Part shown: positions 29,363 to 39,336 of the stretch, one piece after another
Position numbering within the stretch: the stretch's first letter is position 1
How the letters are laid out: each line of letters starts with the position of its first letter
Assembly (NCBI RefSeq): GCF_002086815.1
Contig: NZ_MVID01000019.1
Coordinates: forward strand, 1-64,000
Reading direction: 5' to 3'
Source: Mycolicibacterium parafortuitum
Lineage (GTDB): Bacteria; Actinomycetota; Actinomycetes; Mycobacteriales; Mycobacteriaceae
DNA length: 64,000 bases
The notes under the pieces: model-generated
Told to the model about the DNA's origin: nothing
The model's database searches: none
What the model saw: only the letters and a program-made list of their open reading frames with translations
Program-made: the position numbers and the translations under genes

Positions 29363-30115
29363 ATGAAGCGACGCGGTGGGATTCGGGTCTGGGCGGTCCC
29401 GGCGCCGGGCCGGGTTTCGGCGCTGCAGATCGCCGGCACGCTGGACGATTCGACCTGCCGCGACGTGCGCGACGGCGTCGTCGCGGCGGCCCTCGGCGGG
29501 CCCCGGGCGGTGGTCGCCGCGGTCGATGGTCTCACCGTTCCGGCCGACAGCGCCTGGACAGTCTTCGCCAGCGCACGCTGGCATGTGCGGACCTGGCCCG
29601 GTGTCCCGATCCTGCTGGCGTGCTCGGACCCCGCGCGCCGGGCCGCGATCGCCCGCAGCGGGATCACCCGCCACGTGGCGCTGCTGCCCGACGTCGAATC
29701 CGCGGCGGCGGCGGCACCGGCCGCGCCTCAGGTACGCCGAGCCACCGTCCCCGTGGACGCCGGCTCGGGCGCGCTGCGCGGCATCCGGGCGCCGGTGACC
29801 CGGTGTGTGTCCGATTGGGGCTTCCCCGCGCTCGCGGTCAGCGTGTGCACCGTGGCCACCGTGCTGGTCGAGAACGTGCTCGAACACACCACCAGCCGTC
29901 CCACGCTGATCCTCGAAACGCAGGACGGCCGGGTCGCGGTCGCGGTCAGCGACGACGACCCGGCCACCCCGACGCGTCGGGAGGATCCGGGGGCAGGCAC
30001 CCACACCGTCTCCGGGCTCGCCATCGTCACGGCGCTCAGCCATGCGTGGGGAGTCATCCCGACGGCGTCCGGTAAGACGGTGTGGGCGTTGCTCGGTCCC
30101 GAGAACCGGCTCTAG
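29363..30115 (+). CDS. STAS-HATPase fusion, partner-switching regulator
   Basis: A 250-residue protein joining an N-terminal STAS-like domain (about 1-105; RVSALQIAGTLDDSTCRDVRD, GGPRAVVAAVDGL) to a C-terminal HATPase_c domain (about 140-250) with N-box VATVLVENVLEHT, G1 box AVSDDDP and the final SGLAIVTALSHAWGV. HATPase_c proteins of this size act as anti-sigma kinases (RsbW) and STAS proteins as their antagonists; here both sit on one chain. ATG at 29363 chosen over GTG 29354. It ends four bases from the convergent katG gene. Confidence 0.78.
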   Translation: MKRRGGIRVWAVPAPGRVSALQIAGTLDDSTCRDVRDGVVAAALGGPRAVVAAVDGLTVPADSAWTVFASARWHVRTWPGVPILLACSDPARRAAIARSGITRHVALLPDVESAAAAAPAAPQVRRATVPVDAGSGALRGIRAPVTRCVSDWGFPALAVSVCTVATVLVENVLEHTTSRPTLILETQDGRVAVAVSDDDPATPTRREDPGAGTHTVSGLAIVTALSHAWGVIPTASGKTVWALLGPENRL

Positions 30116-30119
30116 TCGG

Positions 30120-32381
30120 TCAGCGGAGCAGATCGAACCGGTCGTTGTTCATCACCTTGACCCACGCGGCGACGAAGTCCTCGACGAACCTGCCCTTGCT
30201 GTCCTCTTGGGCGTAGACCTCGGCGATCCCGCGCAGCACCGAGTTCGACCCGAACACGAGGTCGTTGGCGGTGGCGGTCCACTTGAGCTCGCCGCTGGCG
30301 CGGTCATGGCCCTCGTAGACGTTCTCGGTGTGCTCCGACGGCTTCCACTTGGTGCCCATGTCGAGCAGGTTGGTGAAGAAGTCGTTGGTCAGCGCGCCCG
30401 GCGTCTGGGTGAAGACGCCGTGCTTGGTGCCGCCGTGGTTGGCGCCGATCGCGCGCAGACCGCCGAGCAGCGCGGTCATCTCCGGCGCCGTCAGGTCGAG
30501 GAAGTAGGCCTTGTCGACGAGCAGCTGCTCCGGCTTCTCCTTCTCCCCGGGCGCGATGAAGTTACGGAACCCGTCGGCGCGGGGCTCGAGCACCGCGAAC
30601 GAATCCACATCGGTGTCCTCCTGCGAGGCATCGGTGCGACCGGGCGCGAAGTGCACGTTGATCTCGTATCCGGCGTCCTTGGCGGCCTTCTCGACCGCCG
30701 CCGAGCCGGCGAGCACGATCACATCGGCCAGCGAGACCTTCTTGCCCCCGGTCGCGGTGCTGTTGAAGTCCTGCTGGATCTTCTCCAGCACCGGCAGCAC
30801 CTTGTCCAGCTCGGCGGGCTCGTTGGCCTCCCAATTGCGTTGCGGCTCAAGGCGCAGCCGGGCGCCGTTGGCGCCGCCGCGCTTGTCGGTGCTGCGGAAG
30901 CTGGATGCGGCGGCCCACGCGGTCTTCACCAGCTGCGGCACCGACAGCTCCGACTGCAGCACCTGGCTCTTGAGCGCTGCGATGTCGGACTCGTCGATCA
31001 GCGCGTGGTCGACCGCGGGGACCGGGTCCTGCCACAGCTGCGGCTCGGCGACCCAGGGACCGAGGTAACGGCTGATCGGACCCATGTCGCGGTGCATCAG
31101 CTTGTACCAGGCCTTGGCGAACGCCTCGTCCATCTCTTCGGGGTGGTCGAGCCAGCGGCGGGTGATCCGGCCGTAGATCGGGTCTTCGCGCATCGACACG
31201 TCGGTGACCAGCATGGTGGGCTTGCGCGGCGGGCCGCCGAAGGGGTCCGGAATGGTGGCCTCGGCGTTCTTGGCCTCGAACTGCCAGGCGCCCGCGGGGC
31301 TCTTGGTCAGCTCCCATTCGTTGCCGTACAGGTTCTCCAGGAACGCGTTGCTCCACTGCGAGTTCGTGCCGGTCCAGATCACCTCGAGACCGCTGGTGAC
31401 AGTGTCGTTGGCGTTGCCGGTGCCGAACGGGCACTTCCAGCCCAGGCCCTGATCCTCGATCGGGGCACCTTCGGGCTCGGGGCCGACGTTCACGTCGGCG
31501 GCACCGTGGGTCTTGCCCAGGGTGTGGCCGCCGACGATCAGCGCGGCGGTCTCCTCGTCGTTCATCGCCATCCGGCCGAACGTCTCGCGGATGTCGTGGG
31601 CGGCGGCCAACGGATCCGGTTTGCCCTCGGGGCCCTCGGGGTTGACGTAGATCAGGCCCATGGTGGTGGCGCCGAACGGTTCGGCGAGGTGGCGGTCCTT
31701 GTCGTTGGTGCCGCCGTAGCGCTTGTCGGTGCCCAGCCAGGTGTCCTCCTGGCCCCACAGCATCTCCTCGGGCTCCCAGATGTCCTCACGACCGAACCCG
31801 AAGCCGGCCGTCTGGAAACCGGACTGCTCGAGCGCGGCGTTGCCGGCATAGGCGATCAGGTCGGCCCAGGAGATCTTGTTGCCGTACTTCTGCTTGATCG
31901 GCCACAGCAGGCGGCGGGCCTTGTCCAGGTTCGCGTTGTCGGGCCAGCTGTTGAGCGGGGCGAAGCGCTGCGCGCCCTGCCCGGCGCCACCGCGGCCGTC
32001 GAAGATGCGGTAGGTGCCCGCGGCGTGCCAGCTCATCCGGATGAACAGGCCGGCGTAGTTGCCGTAGTCGGCGGGCCACCAGTCCTGCGAGGTCTTGATG
32101 AGTTCGATGACATCAGCCTTGAACGCCTCGAGGTCGAGCTTGGCGAACTCGGTGGCGTAGTCGAAGTCCCGGCCGAGCGGGTTGCCCTTCTCGTTCTGCC
32201 TGTGCAGCACCGAGACGTCGACCTGGTCGGGCCACCAGTCCTTGTTGGTCAGCGGCGCGTGCACCTTGGGCTCCGGCGAATCGATCACCGGGTTCTCGGA
32301 TTCGCTGGTGCTTCGGGTCTTGTCGTCGGAGTGCGGGGGCCGGGCATCGGAAGTATCAGAAGACACGTTGTATCCCTTCAT
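30120..32381 (-). CDS. katG: Catalase-peroxidase
   Basis: A 753-residue bifunctional haem catalase-peroxidase. Distal Arg115, Trp118 and His119 are in [11 protein letters not shown]; the Tyr and Met of the Met-Tyr-Trp adduct are in LIYVNPEGP and RMAMND; the proximal His is in [11 protein letters not shown]. The residue matching M. tuberculosis Ser315 is Ser (TVTSGLEV). The C-terminal half repeats the peroxidase fold without haem ([20 protein letters not shown]). It detoxifies peroxide and in M. tuberculosis activates isoniazid. It follows furA by 3 bp, the conserved mycobacterial arrangement, and is expected to be repressed by FurA. Confidence 0.97.
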   Translation of the reverse strand: MKGYNVSSDTSDARPPHSDDKTRSTSESENPVIDSPEPKVHAPLTNKDWWPDQVDVSVLHRQNEKGNPLGRDFDYATEFAKLDLEAFKADVIELIKTSQDWWPADYGNYAGLFIRMSWHAAGTYRIFDGRGGAGQGAQRFAPLNSWPDNANLDKARRLLWPIKQKYGNKISWADLIAYAGNAALEQSGFQTAGFGFGREDIWEPEEMLWGQEDTWLGTDKRYGGTNDKDRHLAEPFGATTMGLIYVNPEGPEGKPDPLAAAHDIRETFGRMAMNDEETAALIVGGHTLGKTHGAADVNVGPEPEGAPIEDQGLGWKCPFGTGNANDTVTSGLEVIWTGTNSQWSNAFLENLYGNEWELTKSPAGAWQFEAKNAEATIPDPFGGPPRKPTMLVTDVSMREDPIYGRITRRWLDHPEEMDEAFAKAWYKLMHRDMGPISRYLGPWVAEPQLWQDPVPAVDHALIDESDIAALKSQVLQSELSVPQLVKTAWAAASSFRSTDKRGGANGARLRLEPQRNWEANEPAELDKVLPVLEKIQQDFNSTATGGKKVSLADVIVLAGSAAVEKAAKDAGYEINVHFAPGRTDASQEDTDVDSFAVLEPRADGFRNFIAPGEKEKPEQLLVDKAYFLDLTAPEMTALLGGLRAIGANHGGTKHGVFTQTPGALTNDFFTNLLDMGTKWKPSEHTENVYEGHDRASGELKWTATANDLVFGSNSVLRGIAEVYAQEDSKGRFVEDFVAAWVKVMNNDRFDLLR

Positions 32382-32384
32382 CTT

Positions 32385-32825
32385 TCATTTCATCGGTGAA
32401 TATTGGGCTGTAGAACACACAGGGCACAGGCCCCAGTAAATGACCTCGGCCTCGTCGACCTCGAATCCGAGATCGTCCGATGCCGTCAAGCAGGGCGCCT
32501 CGCCGACCGCGCAGTCGACGTCGGCGATCACCCCGCAGGAGCGGCAGACGATGTGGTGGTGGTTGTCCCCCACCCGGGTCTCGTACCGCGCGAGCGATCC
32601 GGCGGGCTGGATTCGGCGCACCAAACCCGTTGCGGTGAGGGCGTTCAGCGCGTCGTAGACCGTCTGGCGGGAGACGTCGGGCAGCTGTTCGCGCGCGGCC
32701 TGGATGACGACTTCGGTATCGGCGTGTGGGTGCTGCGCAACGGCGCTCAGCACGGCGATGCGGGGCCTGGTGACTCGCATCGCCGCCGACCTGAGCACGC
32801 TTGCGTAGTCGCGGTCGTCGGCCAT
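32385..32825 (-). CDS. furA: FurA, ferric-uptake-type repressor of katG
   Basis: A 146-residue Fur-family repressor: winged-helix DNA-binding domain (MRVTRPRIAVLSAVAQHPHAD; DVSRQTVYDALNAL) and metal-binding dimerisation domain (DNHHHIVCRSCGVIADVDC, ending WGLCPVCS), nearly identical in pattern to M. tuberculosis FurA. The ATG at 32825 aligns with the usual start; GAGGAG directly touches it, and TATCGA lies four bases upstream, so the message may be near-leaderless. It represses the furA-katG operon and is relieved by oxidation or metal loss. The long in-frame extension upstream is not used. Confidence 0.92.
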   Translation of the reverse strand: MADDRDYASVLRSAAMRVTRPRIAVLSAVAQHPHADTEVVIQAAREQLPDVSRQTVYDALNALTATGLVRRIQPAGSLARYETRVGDNHHHIVCRSCGVIADVDCAVGEAPCLTASDDLGFEVDEAEVIYWGLCPVCSTAQYSPMK

Positions 32826-32986
32826 CTCCTCGATACTCGTCCCCAATCTGGATGGGATCAAGAACTCAACAAGATCAGTCGACCAAAGTGGCGATGTTTT
32901 CGCTTTTTGGATGTCGGTCCGCGAAACGCCGTGCGCCGTCCGCGCGCCGCCCGTACCGGGACGGCACATGAAACTCCAAGGGCGGG

Positions 32987-34267
32987 TTACGAACTCAACG
33001 TTGTCGCGGCCCGGATGCGCAGCGGGGCGGCCGCGAAGAGCCGCGCGGCGCTCGCGGCGGTCAGGAACGCCGCGCACGCGGTCCAGCCGGCGGGGTCACC
33101 GAGCCCGAATTTCGCCATCACGACCAGCACCACACCGGCGACGCACACCAGCGCCCCTGCCGCCGTGGCGCGATGTCCGGTGGCGGTGACGCCGGCGTCC
33201 CACCACGGCAGCGGCCTGCGTTCCAACGGCGAGAGCAGCCGGAACAGCACGAGCATCACCACCGCGAACACCGCGGCGCGCAGCAGGAGCATCCCGATGA
33301 AGTCGCCGGCGTGCACGTCGTAGGCGTCCAGGCCGAATGCGTTCAAACCGAACGCCGCGATCGCGATCGCGACGATGTGCCACAGGTACAGCGTCATCGC
33401 CCCGGCATTGCCCGCCGCGATGACACCCCACAGCCGGGTGCGCTGCGCCCACCGCCCGACCGGCCCGGAGAGCGCGACGAACGCGCACGACATCCACACA
33501 CAGTGCAACGCCAGCAACAGCGTGGGCGGGGAGACGTTGGAGATCCGCTCGGCACCGGTCACCACCAGCGATACCTCGTACGGCCCAATGGTGACGAGCA
33601 CCAGCGCCGCCGCGAACGCCGCGGCGGCGGTGACAGCGGCGGGCCCCGGACGGATCAGCCCGCGCGCGTAACCGACCCCGATGACGATCGGGATCAGCCA
33701 TACGAACAGGAAGTTGGGCAGGCCGGCGGCGAGTTCGCCGGTACCGAGACGCACCGCATCGGTGACCGCGACGGCGGCGAGCAGGGCCGCGAGCACCGCG
33801 GCGAGGGTGCCGCCCGTGTCCAGCCGCACCAGCGCCGGGACGAACGCCAGCGTCACGACGTAGACGCCGAGGAACCACAGAAGCGCCACGCTCTCGGCGC
33901 CGAGCCCGGCCGCCGACTTCGCGCCCAGCACCGCCCACGCTGCGGCGAGCCCCGCCGTCCACGCCGCCAGATACCAGAACACCGGCCGGAACAGGCGCTG
34001 TGCGCGGGTGAACACCCAAGCCCCCCAAGCCGTCCCGGGGCGGTAGCCGTAGGCGCCCGCCGCGCCGCCGGCGAGGAAGAACAGCGGCATCACCTGCGCG
34101 AGCCAGGTGGCGGGCGCGACGGCGGGAACCTCACCGATCAGATTGGCGATGCGGACGCCGCCCGAGTCCACGGTGGCCAGCAGCAGCGCGCAGTGCCCGA
34201 ACATCACCACCACGAGAGCGGCGAGGCGGATGACGTCGACGGCGCGGTCACGCGTGGGCGGTGTCAT
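32987..34267 (-). CDS. Acyltransferase-3-type integral membrane protein
   Basis: A 426-residue polytopic membrane protein with about ten to eleven helices and the acyltransferase-3 opening: RDRAVDVIRLAALVVVMFGHCALLL, where the Arg-Asp/His pair matches the RxxAxxRxxxxxxH pattern, and FFLAGGAAGAYGY. Members O-acylate sugars, lipids or glycans using cytoplasmic acyl donors. The acceptor is unknown. It lies upstream of the furA promoter region on the same strand, with 161 bp between; no terminator is obvious in that gap. Confidence 0.8.
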   Translation of the reverse strand: MTPPTRDRAVDVIRLAALVVVMFGHCALLLATVDSGGVRIANLIGEVPAVAPATWLAQVMPLFFLAGGAAGAYGYRPGTAWGAWVFTRAQRLFRPVFWYLAAWTAGLAAAWAVLGAKSAAGLGAESVALLWFLGVYVVTLAFVPALVRLDTGGTLAAVLAALLAAVAVTDAVRLGTGELAAGLPNFLFVWLIPIVIGVGYARGLIRPGPAAVTAAAAFAAALVLVTIGPYEVSLVVTGAERISNVSPPTLLLALHCVWMSCAFVALSGPVGRWAQRTRLWGVIAAGNAGAMTLYLWHIVAIAIAAFGLNAFGLDAYDVHAGDFIGMLLLRAAVFAVVMLVLFRLLSPLERRPLPWWDAGVTATGHRATAAGALVCVAGVVLVVMAKFGLGDPAGWTACAAFLTAASAARLFAAAPLRIRAATTLSS

Positions 34268-34319
34268 CTGCCCAGCATGGCGCGTCTACGGCAGCGCGGC
34301 CATGAGTAGTCCTACCGGA

Positions 34320-35462
34320 TCAGGGCAGCGCGCCGAACAGCGCACCCAGCGGACCCGGCGCGGGCGGCGCCGGCGGGGGGATCACCTCGGGCGACGCCTG
34401 CGCCGGGACCGTGTACGGCTGGGCCGGTCCGGCGGCCGGGCCGGGACCCGTCAGATGCGGCACCCCGGTCTGTGCCGGCAGCTGCTGCCCGATCTCGGCG
34501 GCGCCCACGGTCTGGGCCGTGCTGGGCTCGGGGGTCCGCAGCCCCGGCGACACCGTCGCCGCGGGGACGTCGGACGTCGTCTGCGGCACCGCCGCGGCGT
34601 AGGTCCCGGTGCTGGTCTCGTCGGAGACCTCGACTTCGGCGGCGGTCTCGGGCACCGCGGCGCTGTACTGCGGGCTCGGTGCGGTCTCGGGTACGGCCGC
34701 GGGGATCGCGACCTCTTCGACCATGATGGGGGCGGGCTCGACAACCGCGGGCAGCACCGGTTCGGGGATCGCGGCGGGTGCCGGCGCCACTGCCTCGGCG
34801 ACGGCCGGCTGGGGAACGTCGTGCTTGGGTGAGTATCCGAACAGCGCGTATCCGACGACACCGGTCACCGCGACGGCGAAGACCGCCGCGGCGGCGCGGA
34901 CACCCACTCCGCCCGGCAACGCCTCCATGAGCTGGCGGGCCCGGTCGGAGGTCCGCATCGCGGCCTCGCTGCCCGCGACGCGCACCGCGGCCACCCGCTC
35001 GGCGATCACCGGGGCGCCGGCGCCGTATTCGGAGTTCCTGCTGGGCACCTTTTCGGCAAGCCGAAGCAGCACACCCTTGTCGGCGGGGTCGTCGAGATCC
35101 GCCCGGGCGGCGCCGTAGGCCAGCACCATGTGCGGGGCGATGTGCCGCGCGGTCCGGTTCCGGCCTTCGCGGGCGGCTTCTTCGCTGACGGTGTCGATGG
35201 CCTCGAAGCCGAACAGCCGGAGTTTGGTCCGCAACCGGACGCCCTCGTGGCGGGCGTCCTCGGTCCACACCAGCCGCACCCCGTCGATCAGCCGCTCGCT
35301 CTGCAGGGCGAACTCCTGCACGCTGCGCGCGGCCGCGCGGGAGATCTCACCGACGGTGTCGAGGTCGACGACCTCGTCGGCGATGATGCTGCCGTCGTAG
35401 GTGTCGACGAGCACCCAGACGGCACTGCCTGCGGTCAAGGACAGACCCATTACCACGCGCAT
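34320..35462 (-). CDS. DUF7159-type protein, second copy
   Basis: A 380-residue paralogue of the 16458-17405 product. Shared features are the opening strand VVMGLSLTAGSAVWVLVD, the basic helix VRLVWTEDARHEGVRLRTKL, a single hydrophobic segment (AAAAVFAVAVTGVVGYALFGY, about 190-210) and a long Pro/Ala/Glu/Thr-rich outer tail (about 170 residues). This copy has an extra acidic/basic linker before the membrane segment. GGGAG lies six bases before the ATG. Function unknown; topology suggests a cytoplasmic sensor domain and a cell-wall-spanning tail (inference). Confidence 0.75.
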   Translation of the reverse strand: MRVVMGLSLTAGSAVWVLVDTYDGSIIADEVVDLDTVGEISRAAARSVQEFALQSERLIDGVRLVWTEDARHEGVRLRTKLRLFGFEAIDTVSEEAAREGRNRTARHIAPHMVLAYGAARADLDDPADKGVLLRLAEKVPSRNSEYGAGAPVIAERVAAVRVAGSEAAMRTSDRARQLMEALPGGVGVRAAAAVFAVAVTGVVGYALFGYSPKHDVPQPAVAEAVAPAPAAIPEPVLPAVVEPAPIMVEEVAIPAAVPETAPSPQYSAAVPETAAEVEVSDETSTGTYAAAVPQTTSDVPAATVSPGLRTPEPSTAQTVGAAEIGQQLPAQTGVPHLTGPGPAAGPAQPYTVPAQASPEVIPPPAPPAPGPLGALFGALP

Positions 35463-35563
35463 AACAACTCCCAGACGACAGCCGGATGATGGCTTGTAAT
35501 CGGCGTGTCCGCGCGAGATGTTACGCGCGGATCACACTCGATCACTTTGCCGGAAAACGCTGC

Positions 35564-37813
35564 CTAGGTACGGGCCGCCTCGAGTGCCTCGTTGAACGTC
35601 TTGCTCGGCCGCATCACCGCAGTCGTCTTCTCTACATCTGGATAGTAGTAGCCACCGATGTCAGCCGGCTTGCCTTGTACCGCGTTGAGCTCCTCGACGA
35701 TGGTCGATTCGTTGTCGGCCAGCGACTGAGCCAACGGCTTGAAGTACTCGGCGAGCTCACTGTCCTCGGTCTGCTGGGCCAGCTCCTGAGCCCAGTACAT
35801 GCTCAGGTAGAACTGGCTGCCGCGGTTGTCGAGCTCGCCGGCCTTGCGTGACGGGCTCTTGTTGTTGTCGAGAAGTTTGCCGATCGCCGAGTCGAGGGTC
35901 TTGCCCAGCAGCTCGGCTTTCTTGTTGCCCGCCTTGCGGCCCATGTCCTCGAAGCTTGCGCCGAGGGCCAGGTACTCGCCGAGCGAATCCCAGCGCAGGT
36001 GGTTCTCCTCGAGAAGCTGGCTGACGTGCTTGGGCGCCGACCCGCCGGCACCGGTCTCGTACATGCCGCCACCGGCCATCAGCGGCACGATCGAGAGCAT
36101 CTTGGCGCTGGTGCCGAGCTCGAGGATCGGGAACAGGTCGGTGAGGTAGTCACGCAGGATGTTGCCGGTCACCGCGATGGTGTCCTCGCCGCGGATCACC
36201 CGCTCGATCGTGTACCGCATGGCCCAGACCTGCGGCATGATCTGGATCTGCAGGCCCTCGGTGTCCTCGTCCTTGAGGTACTCCTTGACCTTCTTACGCA
36301 GCTCCACCTCGTGCGGCCGCTCGGTGTCGAGCCAGAACACCGCGGGCATGCCGGAGGCTCGGGCCCGGGTGACGGCGAGCTTGACCCAGTCGCGGATCGC
36401 GGCGTCCTTGACGATGGGCATGCGCCAGATGTCGCCCTCTTCGACGTCCTGGCTCAGAAGTACCTCGCCGGTGTCGATGTCGACGATGTCGGCGACGCCG
36501 TCCTCGGGGATCTCGAAGGTCTTGTCGTGGCTGCCGTACTCCTCGGCCTTCATCGCCATCAGACCCACGTTGGGGACGGTGCCCATCGTGGTCGGGTCGA
36601 ACTGGCCGTGGGTCTTACAGAAGTTGATCATCTCCTGGTAGATCCGGGAGAAGGTGGACTCGGGGTTGACGGCCTTGGTGTCCTTGGTGCGGCCGTCGGC
36701 GCCGTACATCTTGCCGCCGAGCCGGATCATCGCCGGCATCGACGCGTCGACGATCACGTCGGACGGCGAGTGGAAGTTCGTGATGCCGCGGGCCGAGTCG
36801 ACCATCGCGAGCTCGGGGCGGTGCTCGTGGCAGCGGTGGATGTCCTCGATGATCTCCTCGCGCTGCGACGCGGGCAGCGATTCGATCTTGTCGTACAGAT
36901 CGGACATGCCGTTGTTGACGTTGACGCCGAGCTCCTCGAAGAGCTTGCCGTGCTTCTCGAACGCATCCTTGTAGAACACCTTGACGGCGTGGCCGAACAC
37001 GATCGGGTGGCTGACCTTCATCATGGTCGCCTTGACGTGCAGCGAGAACATCACGCCGGTCTTGTAGGCGTCCTCGATCTGCTCCTCGTAGAACTCGATG
37101 AGCGCCTTCTTGCTCATGTACATGCTGTCGATGACGTCGCCGGCCTCCAGCGCCACCTCGGGCTTGAGCACGACCGTCTCGCTCGACCCATCTGGACGTT
37201 TGGGGGTCAATACCATCTTGACCTTGCGGTCCTTGTCCAGGGTCATCGACTTCTCGCCGTGGTAGAAGTCGCCGGTCTTCATCGTCGCGACGTGGGTGCG
37301 CGAGGCCTGCGACCACTCGCCCATGCTGTGCGGATGCTTGCGGGCGTACTCCTTGACCGCCTTGGGCGCGCGACGGTCCGAGTTGCCCTGGCGCAGTACC
37401 GGATTGACGGCGCTGCCGAGCACTTTCTGGTAGCGGGCACGGATTTCGCGCTCTTCGTCGGTCTTCGGGTCACCCGGGTAGTCCGGCAGGTCGTAGCCCT
37501 TGGCCCGGAGTTCCTTGATCGCGGCCAGCAGCTGCGGCACCGACGCGCTGATGTTCGGCAGCTTGATGATGTTGGTCTCGGGCAGCTGGGTCAGCTCGCC
37601 GAGTTCGGCGAGGTTGTCGGGCACCTTCTGGTCGTCGGGGAGGCGATCGTTGAACTCGGCCAGGATGCGCGCGGCGACGGAGATGTCGGTGGACTTGACG
37701 TCGATGCCCGCCGCCGAGGCGAAGGTGCGGACCACGGGCAGGAACGCGTAGGTCGCGAGCAGCGGCGCCTCGTCGGTCAACGTGTAGATGATGGACGGCT
37801 GCTCGGCGCTCAT
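35564..37813 (-). CDS. icd2: Monomeric NADP-dependent isocitrate dehydrogenase
   Basis: A 749-residue monomeric-type isocitrate dehydrogenase (usual length about 740), converting isocitrate and NADP+ to 2-oxoglutarate, CO2 and NADPH in the TCA cycle. Recognisable stretches are [19 protein letters not shown] at the start, [34 protein letters not shown] and [18 protein letters not shown] with the NADP-binding region. The ATG at 37813 is chosen because GGGAGAGAG precedes it. It is alone in its transcription unit and divergent from a lipoprotein gene. NADPH from it would support the antioxidant systems encoded nearby (inference). Confidence 0.95.
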   Translation of the reverse strand: MSAEQPSIIYTLTDEAPLLATYAFLPVVRTFASAAGIDVKSTDISVAARILAEFNDRLPDDQKVPDNLAELGELTQLPETNIIKLPNISASVPQLLAAIKELRAKGYDLPDYPGDPKTDEEREIRARYQKVLGSAVNPVLRQGNSDRRAPKAVKEYARKHPHSMGEWSQASRTHVATMKTGDFYHGEKSMTLDKDRKVKMVLTPKRPDGSSETVVLKPEVALEAGDVIDSMYMSKKALIEFYEEQIEDAYKTGVMFSLHVKATMMKVSHPIVFGHAVKVFYKDAFEKHGKLFEELGVNVNNGMSDLYDKIESLPASQREEIIEDIHRCHEHRPELAMVDSARGITNFHSPSDVIVDASMPAMIRLGGKMYGADGRTKDTKAVNPESTFSRIYQEMINFCKTHGQFDPTTMGTVPNVGLMAMKAEEYGSHDKTFEIPEDGVADIVDIDTGEVLLSQDVEEGDIWRMPIVKDAAIRDWVKLAVTRARASGMPAVFWLDTERPHEVELRKKVKEYLKDEDTEGLQIQIMPQVWAMRYTIERVIRGEDTIAVTGNILRDYLTDLFPILELGTSAKMLSIVPLMAGGGMYETGAGGSAPKHVSQLLEENHLRWDSLGEYLALGASFEDMGRKAGNKKAELLGKTLDSAIGKLLDNNKSPSRKAGELDNRGSQFYLSMYWAQELAQQTEDSELAEYFKPLAQSLADNESTIVEELNAVQGKPADIGGYYYPDVEKTTAVMRPSKTFNEALEAART

Positions 37814-37982
37814 GTGTTCTCTCTCCCGCGTGTGTGTTCGCTTGATTGCGGCGGTCGGCTCTTGTGAGAGCTGGGCCACCCTTCAGGCGCAGCGTACCGA
37901 AGTGCCACTACGGCCGGTCGGCCCAGTAGGCCGGTGGTCAGGACACGCGGCGATCACGGTTGGGTCAGGACTTGGCAAGTGA

Positions 37983-38013
37983 TTGACGCAGGTGAAAATC
38001 CCGCCAGTACATT
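37983..38013 (+). promoter_or_regulatory. Possible SigA-type promoter of the lipoprotein gene
   Basis: TTGACG (37983-37988) and TACATT (38008-38013) are separated by 19 bases, slightly long for a housekeeping promoter. The lipoprotein ATG is 44 bases downstream with AAAGG before it. Confidence 0.35.
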
Positions 38014-38057
38014 CGCGGTTGCCGAGCAACGCCCGACGTCGCCGGCGAAAGGTAGGC

Positions 38058-38909
38058 ATGGAGATCACCCACAGGCCAGTGGCGGCGCCGTTCGCCCCCG
38101 TACGGTGCGCCGCTGCGGCACTGCTGCTCGCCGCCGCCGCGACCGCGTGCTCGTCGGCGCCCGCGACAGAAGGTTCGGCAAACTCCGCGGCCACGCCGGG
38201 GACCGTCACGGGGTCCCTCGAGCAGTGGCAGTCGGCGGTGTGCCGCGGCGACTCCGCCACGGCGTCGGACACCCGCCACACCGTCGCGGGCAGCACGTGT
38301 GTGCCCCACGACGGCGACGGTGTCGTGAACTTCGACCATTTCGAGTCCGAGCCGTCCATGCAGTCCACGTTGTCGTGGCAGCCGTCCACCTACGTGGCGC
38401 ACGCCGTCGTCGACGACCGTCCGCTGGCGATCTGGACCCCGTCGGGTGAGGCGGAGGATCTGGAACCGCTCAAGGAGTTCGGCTTCACCCTGGCCGCCTA
38501 CGAATCCCCCGCGCTGGCACAGCCCGCGGGCGACCTGCCCGCGGCGGTGAGTTCGGCCGACGTCGTGACGATCCCGCCGAACGAGTACGGATACGTGGTG
38601 GTGCAGACCGCGGGCGGTGAGACCCAGTGCCTCGTCGACACCGGCTACGTGGGCTGTGAGACCGACGGGATGAACTGGGCTCAGCACGTCGACGGCAGCG
38701 GGCCGTATCACGGCGTGCGGATCAACGCCGACGGCACGGGGTCCTGGGTGGACGGCAACCTCGGCGTGCCCGAGGCGGTGACGCTCGGCGATCGCACCTA
38801 TCGGGCCATGGGCTGGACGATCGTGTCCTCGCCGTCGGGGATGCGGTTCACCAACGACAAGACCGGCCACGGCGGCATCGTCAGCGTCCAGAAGGTGCAG
38901 ACCTTCTGA
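38058..38909 (+). CDS. Lipoprotein, unknown function
   Basis: A 283-residue exported protein. The N-terminus has an Arg, a hydrophobic Ala-rich core and a lipobox-like AAATAC-SS, indicating lipidation at that Cys. The mature part has a linker, a helical/extended domain with cysteines (AVCRG, GSTCVP) and a C-terminal beta domain (QCLVDTGYVGCETDGMNW and TNDKTGHGGIVSVQKV) like domains I recall in mycobacterial envelope proteins. No enzyme motif. ATG at 38058 with AAAGG upstream. It may be co-transcribed with the downstream cupin (43-bp gap). Confidence 0.75.
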   Translation: MEITHRPVAAPFAPVRCAAAALLLAAAATACSSAPATEGSANSAATPGTVTGSLEQWQSAVCRGDSATASDTRHTVAGSTCVPHDGDGVVNFDHFESEPSMQSTLSWQPSTYVAHAVVDDRPLAIWTPSGEAEDLEPLKEFGFTLAAYESPALAQPAGDLPAAVSSADVVTIPPNEYGYVVVQTAGGETQCLVDTGYVGCETDGMNWAQHVDGSGPYHGVRINADGTGSWVDGNLGVPEAVTLGDRTYRAMGWTIVSSPSGMRFTNDKTGHGGIVSVQKVQTF

Positions 38910-38952
38910 TCATGGGTTGACGGTGCGCGGCATCAGGCATGGAATGGCTGTC

Positions 38953-39282
38953 ATGCAGAAGGTGTCGCTCGAAGCGCTGGCGCGTCAACAAATTGAGCAG
39001 GCGGCCGCAGCCGGCCGCAATGCCGCCGACACGGTCGTCGGAGGCCACGAGAAGGTGCTGCGCCAGACGGTGATCGGCATGCTCGCCGGCTCCGAACTCG
39101 GCGAGCACGAGAACCCCGGCGAGGCGACGCTCTACGTGCTCAAGGGCTCGGTGCGTCTGATCGCCGGAGATCAGCAGTGGGACGGGCGCACCGGGGACCT
39201 GCTCATGATCCCCGACTCCCGGCACTCACTGCTCGCGCTGACGGATGCGGCGCTGCTGCTAACCGTCGCGAAACTCCCCTGA
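38953..39282 (+). CDS. Cupin-domain protein
   Basis: A 109-residue single-domain cupin. The helix QKVSLEALARQQIEQAAAAGR precedes the beta barrel with cupin motif 1 (GSELGEHENPGEATLYVLKG, where the His/Glu set would bind a metal) and motif 2 (GDLLMIPDSRHSLLAL). Such small cupins are common in actinobacteria, often as LuxR-independent quercetinase-like or storage-type proteins without assigned roles. An alternative ATG exists at 38944. It converges on the permease gene; a duplicated stop-codon segment lies between them. Confidence 0.8.
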   Translation: MQKVSLEALARQQIEQAAAAGRNAADTVVGGHEKVLRQTVIGMLAGSELGEHENPGEATLYVLKGSVRLIAGDQQWDGRTGDLLMIPDSRHSLLALTDAALLLTVAKLP

Positions 39283-39294
39283 CCCCAGCGGATC

Positions 39295-39336
39295 TCACGC
39301 CTGTGAGAGAAGTTCTCACGCCTGCGAGAGAAGTTC
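39295..39336. repeat. 21-bp tandem duplication carrying a duplicated stop codon
   Basis: Two adjacent 21-bp copies (39295-39315 and 39316-39336) differ at one base. Read on the minus strand in the permease frame each encodes ELLSQA-stop, so the last six codons and the stop of the permease are repeated directly after the real stop. Each copy also has CTCAC/GTGAG-type self-complementarity. Confidence 0.85.

Noticed and set aside
30042-32399. 785-codon open frame on the plus strand opposite katG
   Set aside because: Shadow of katG; no recognisable motif and it lies wholly over katG.
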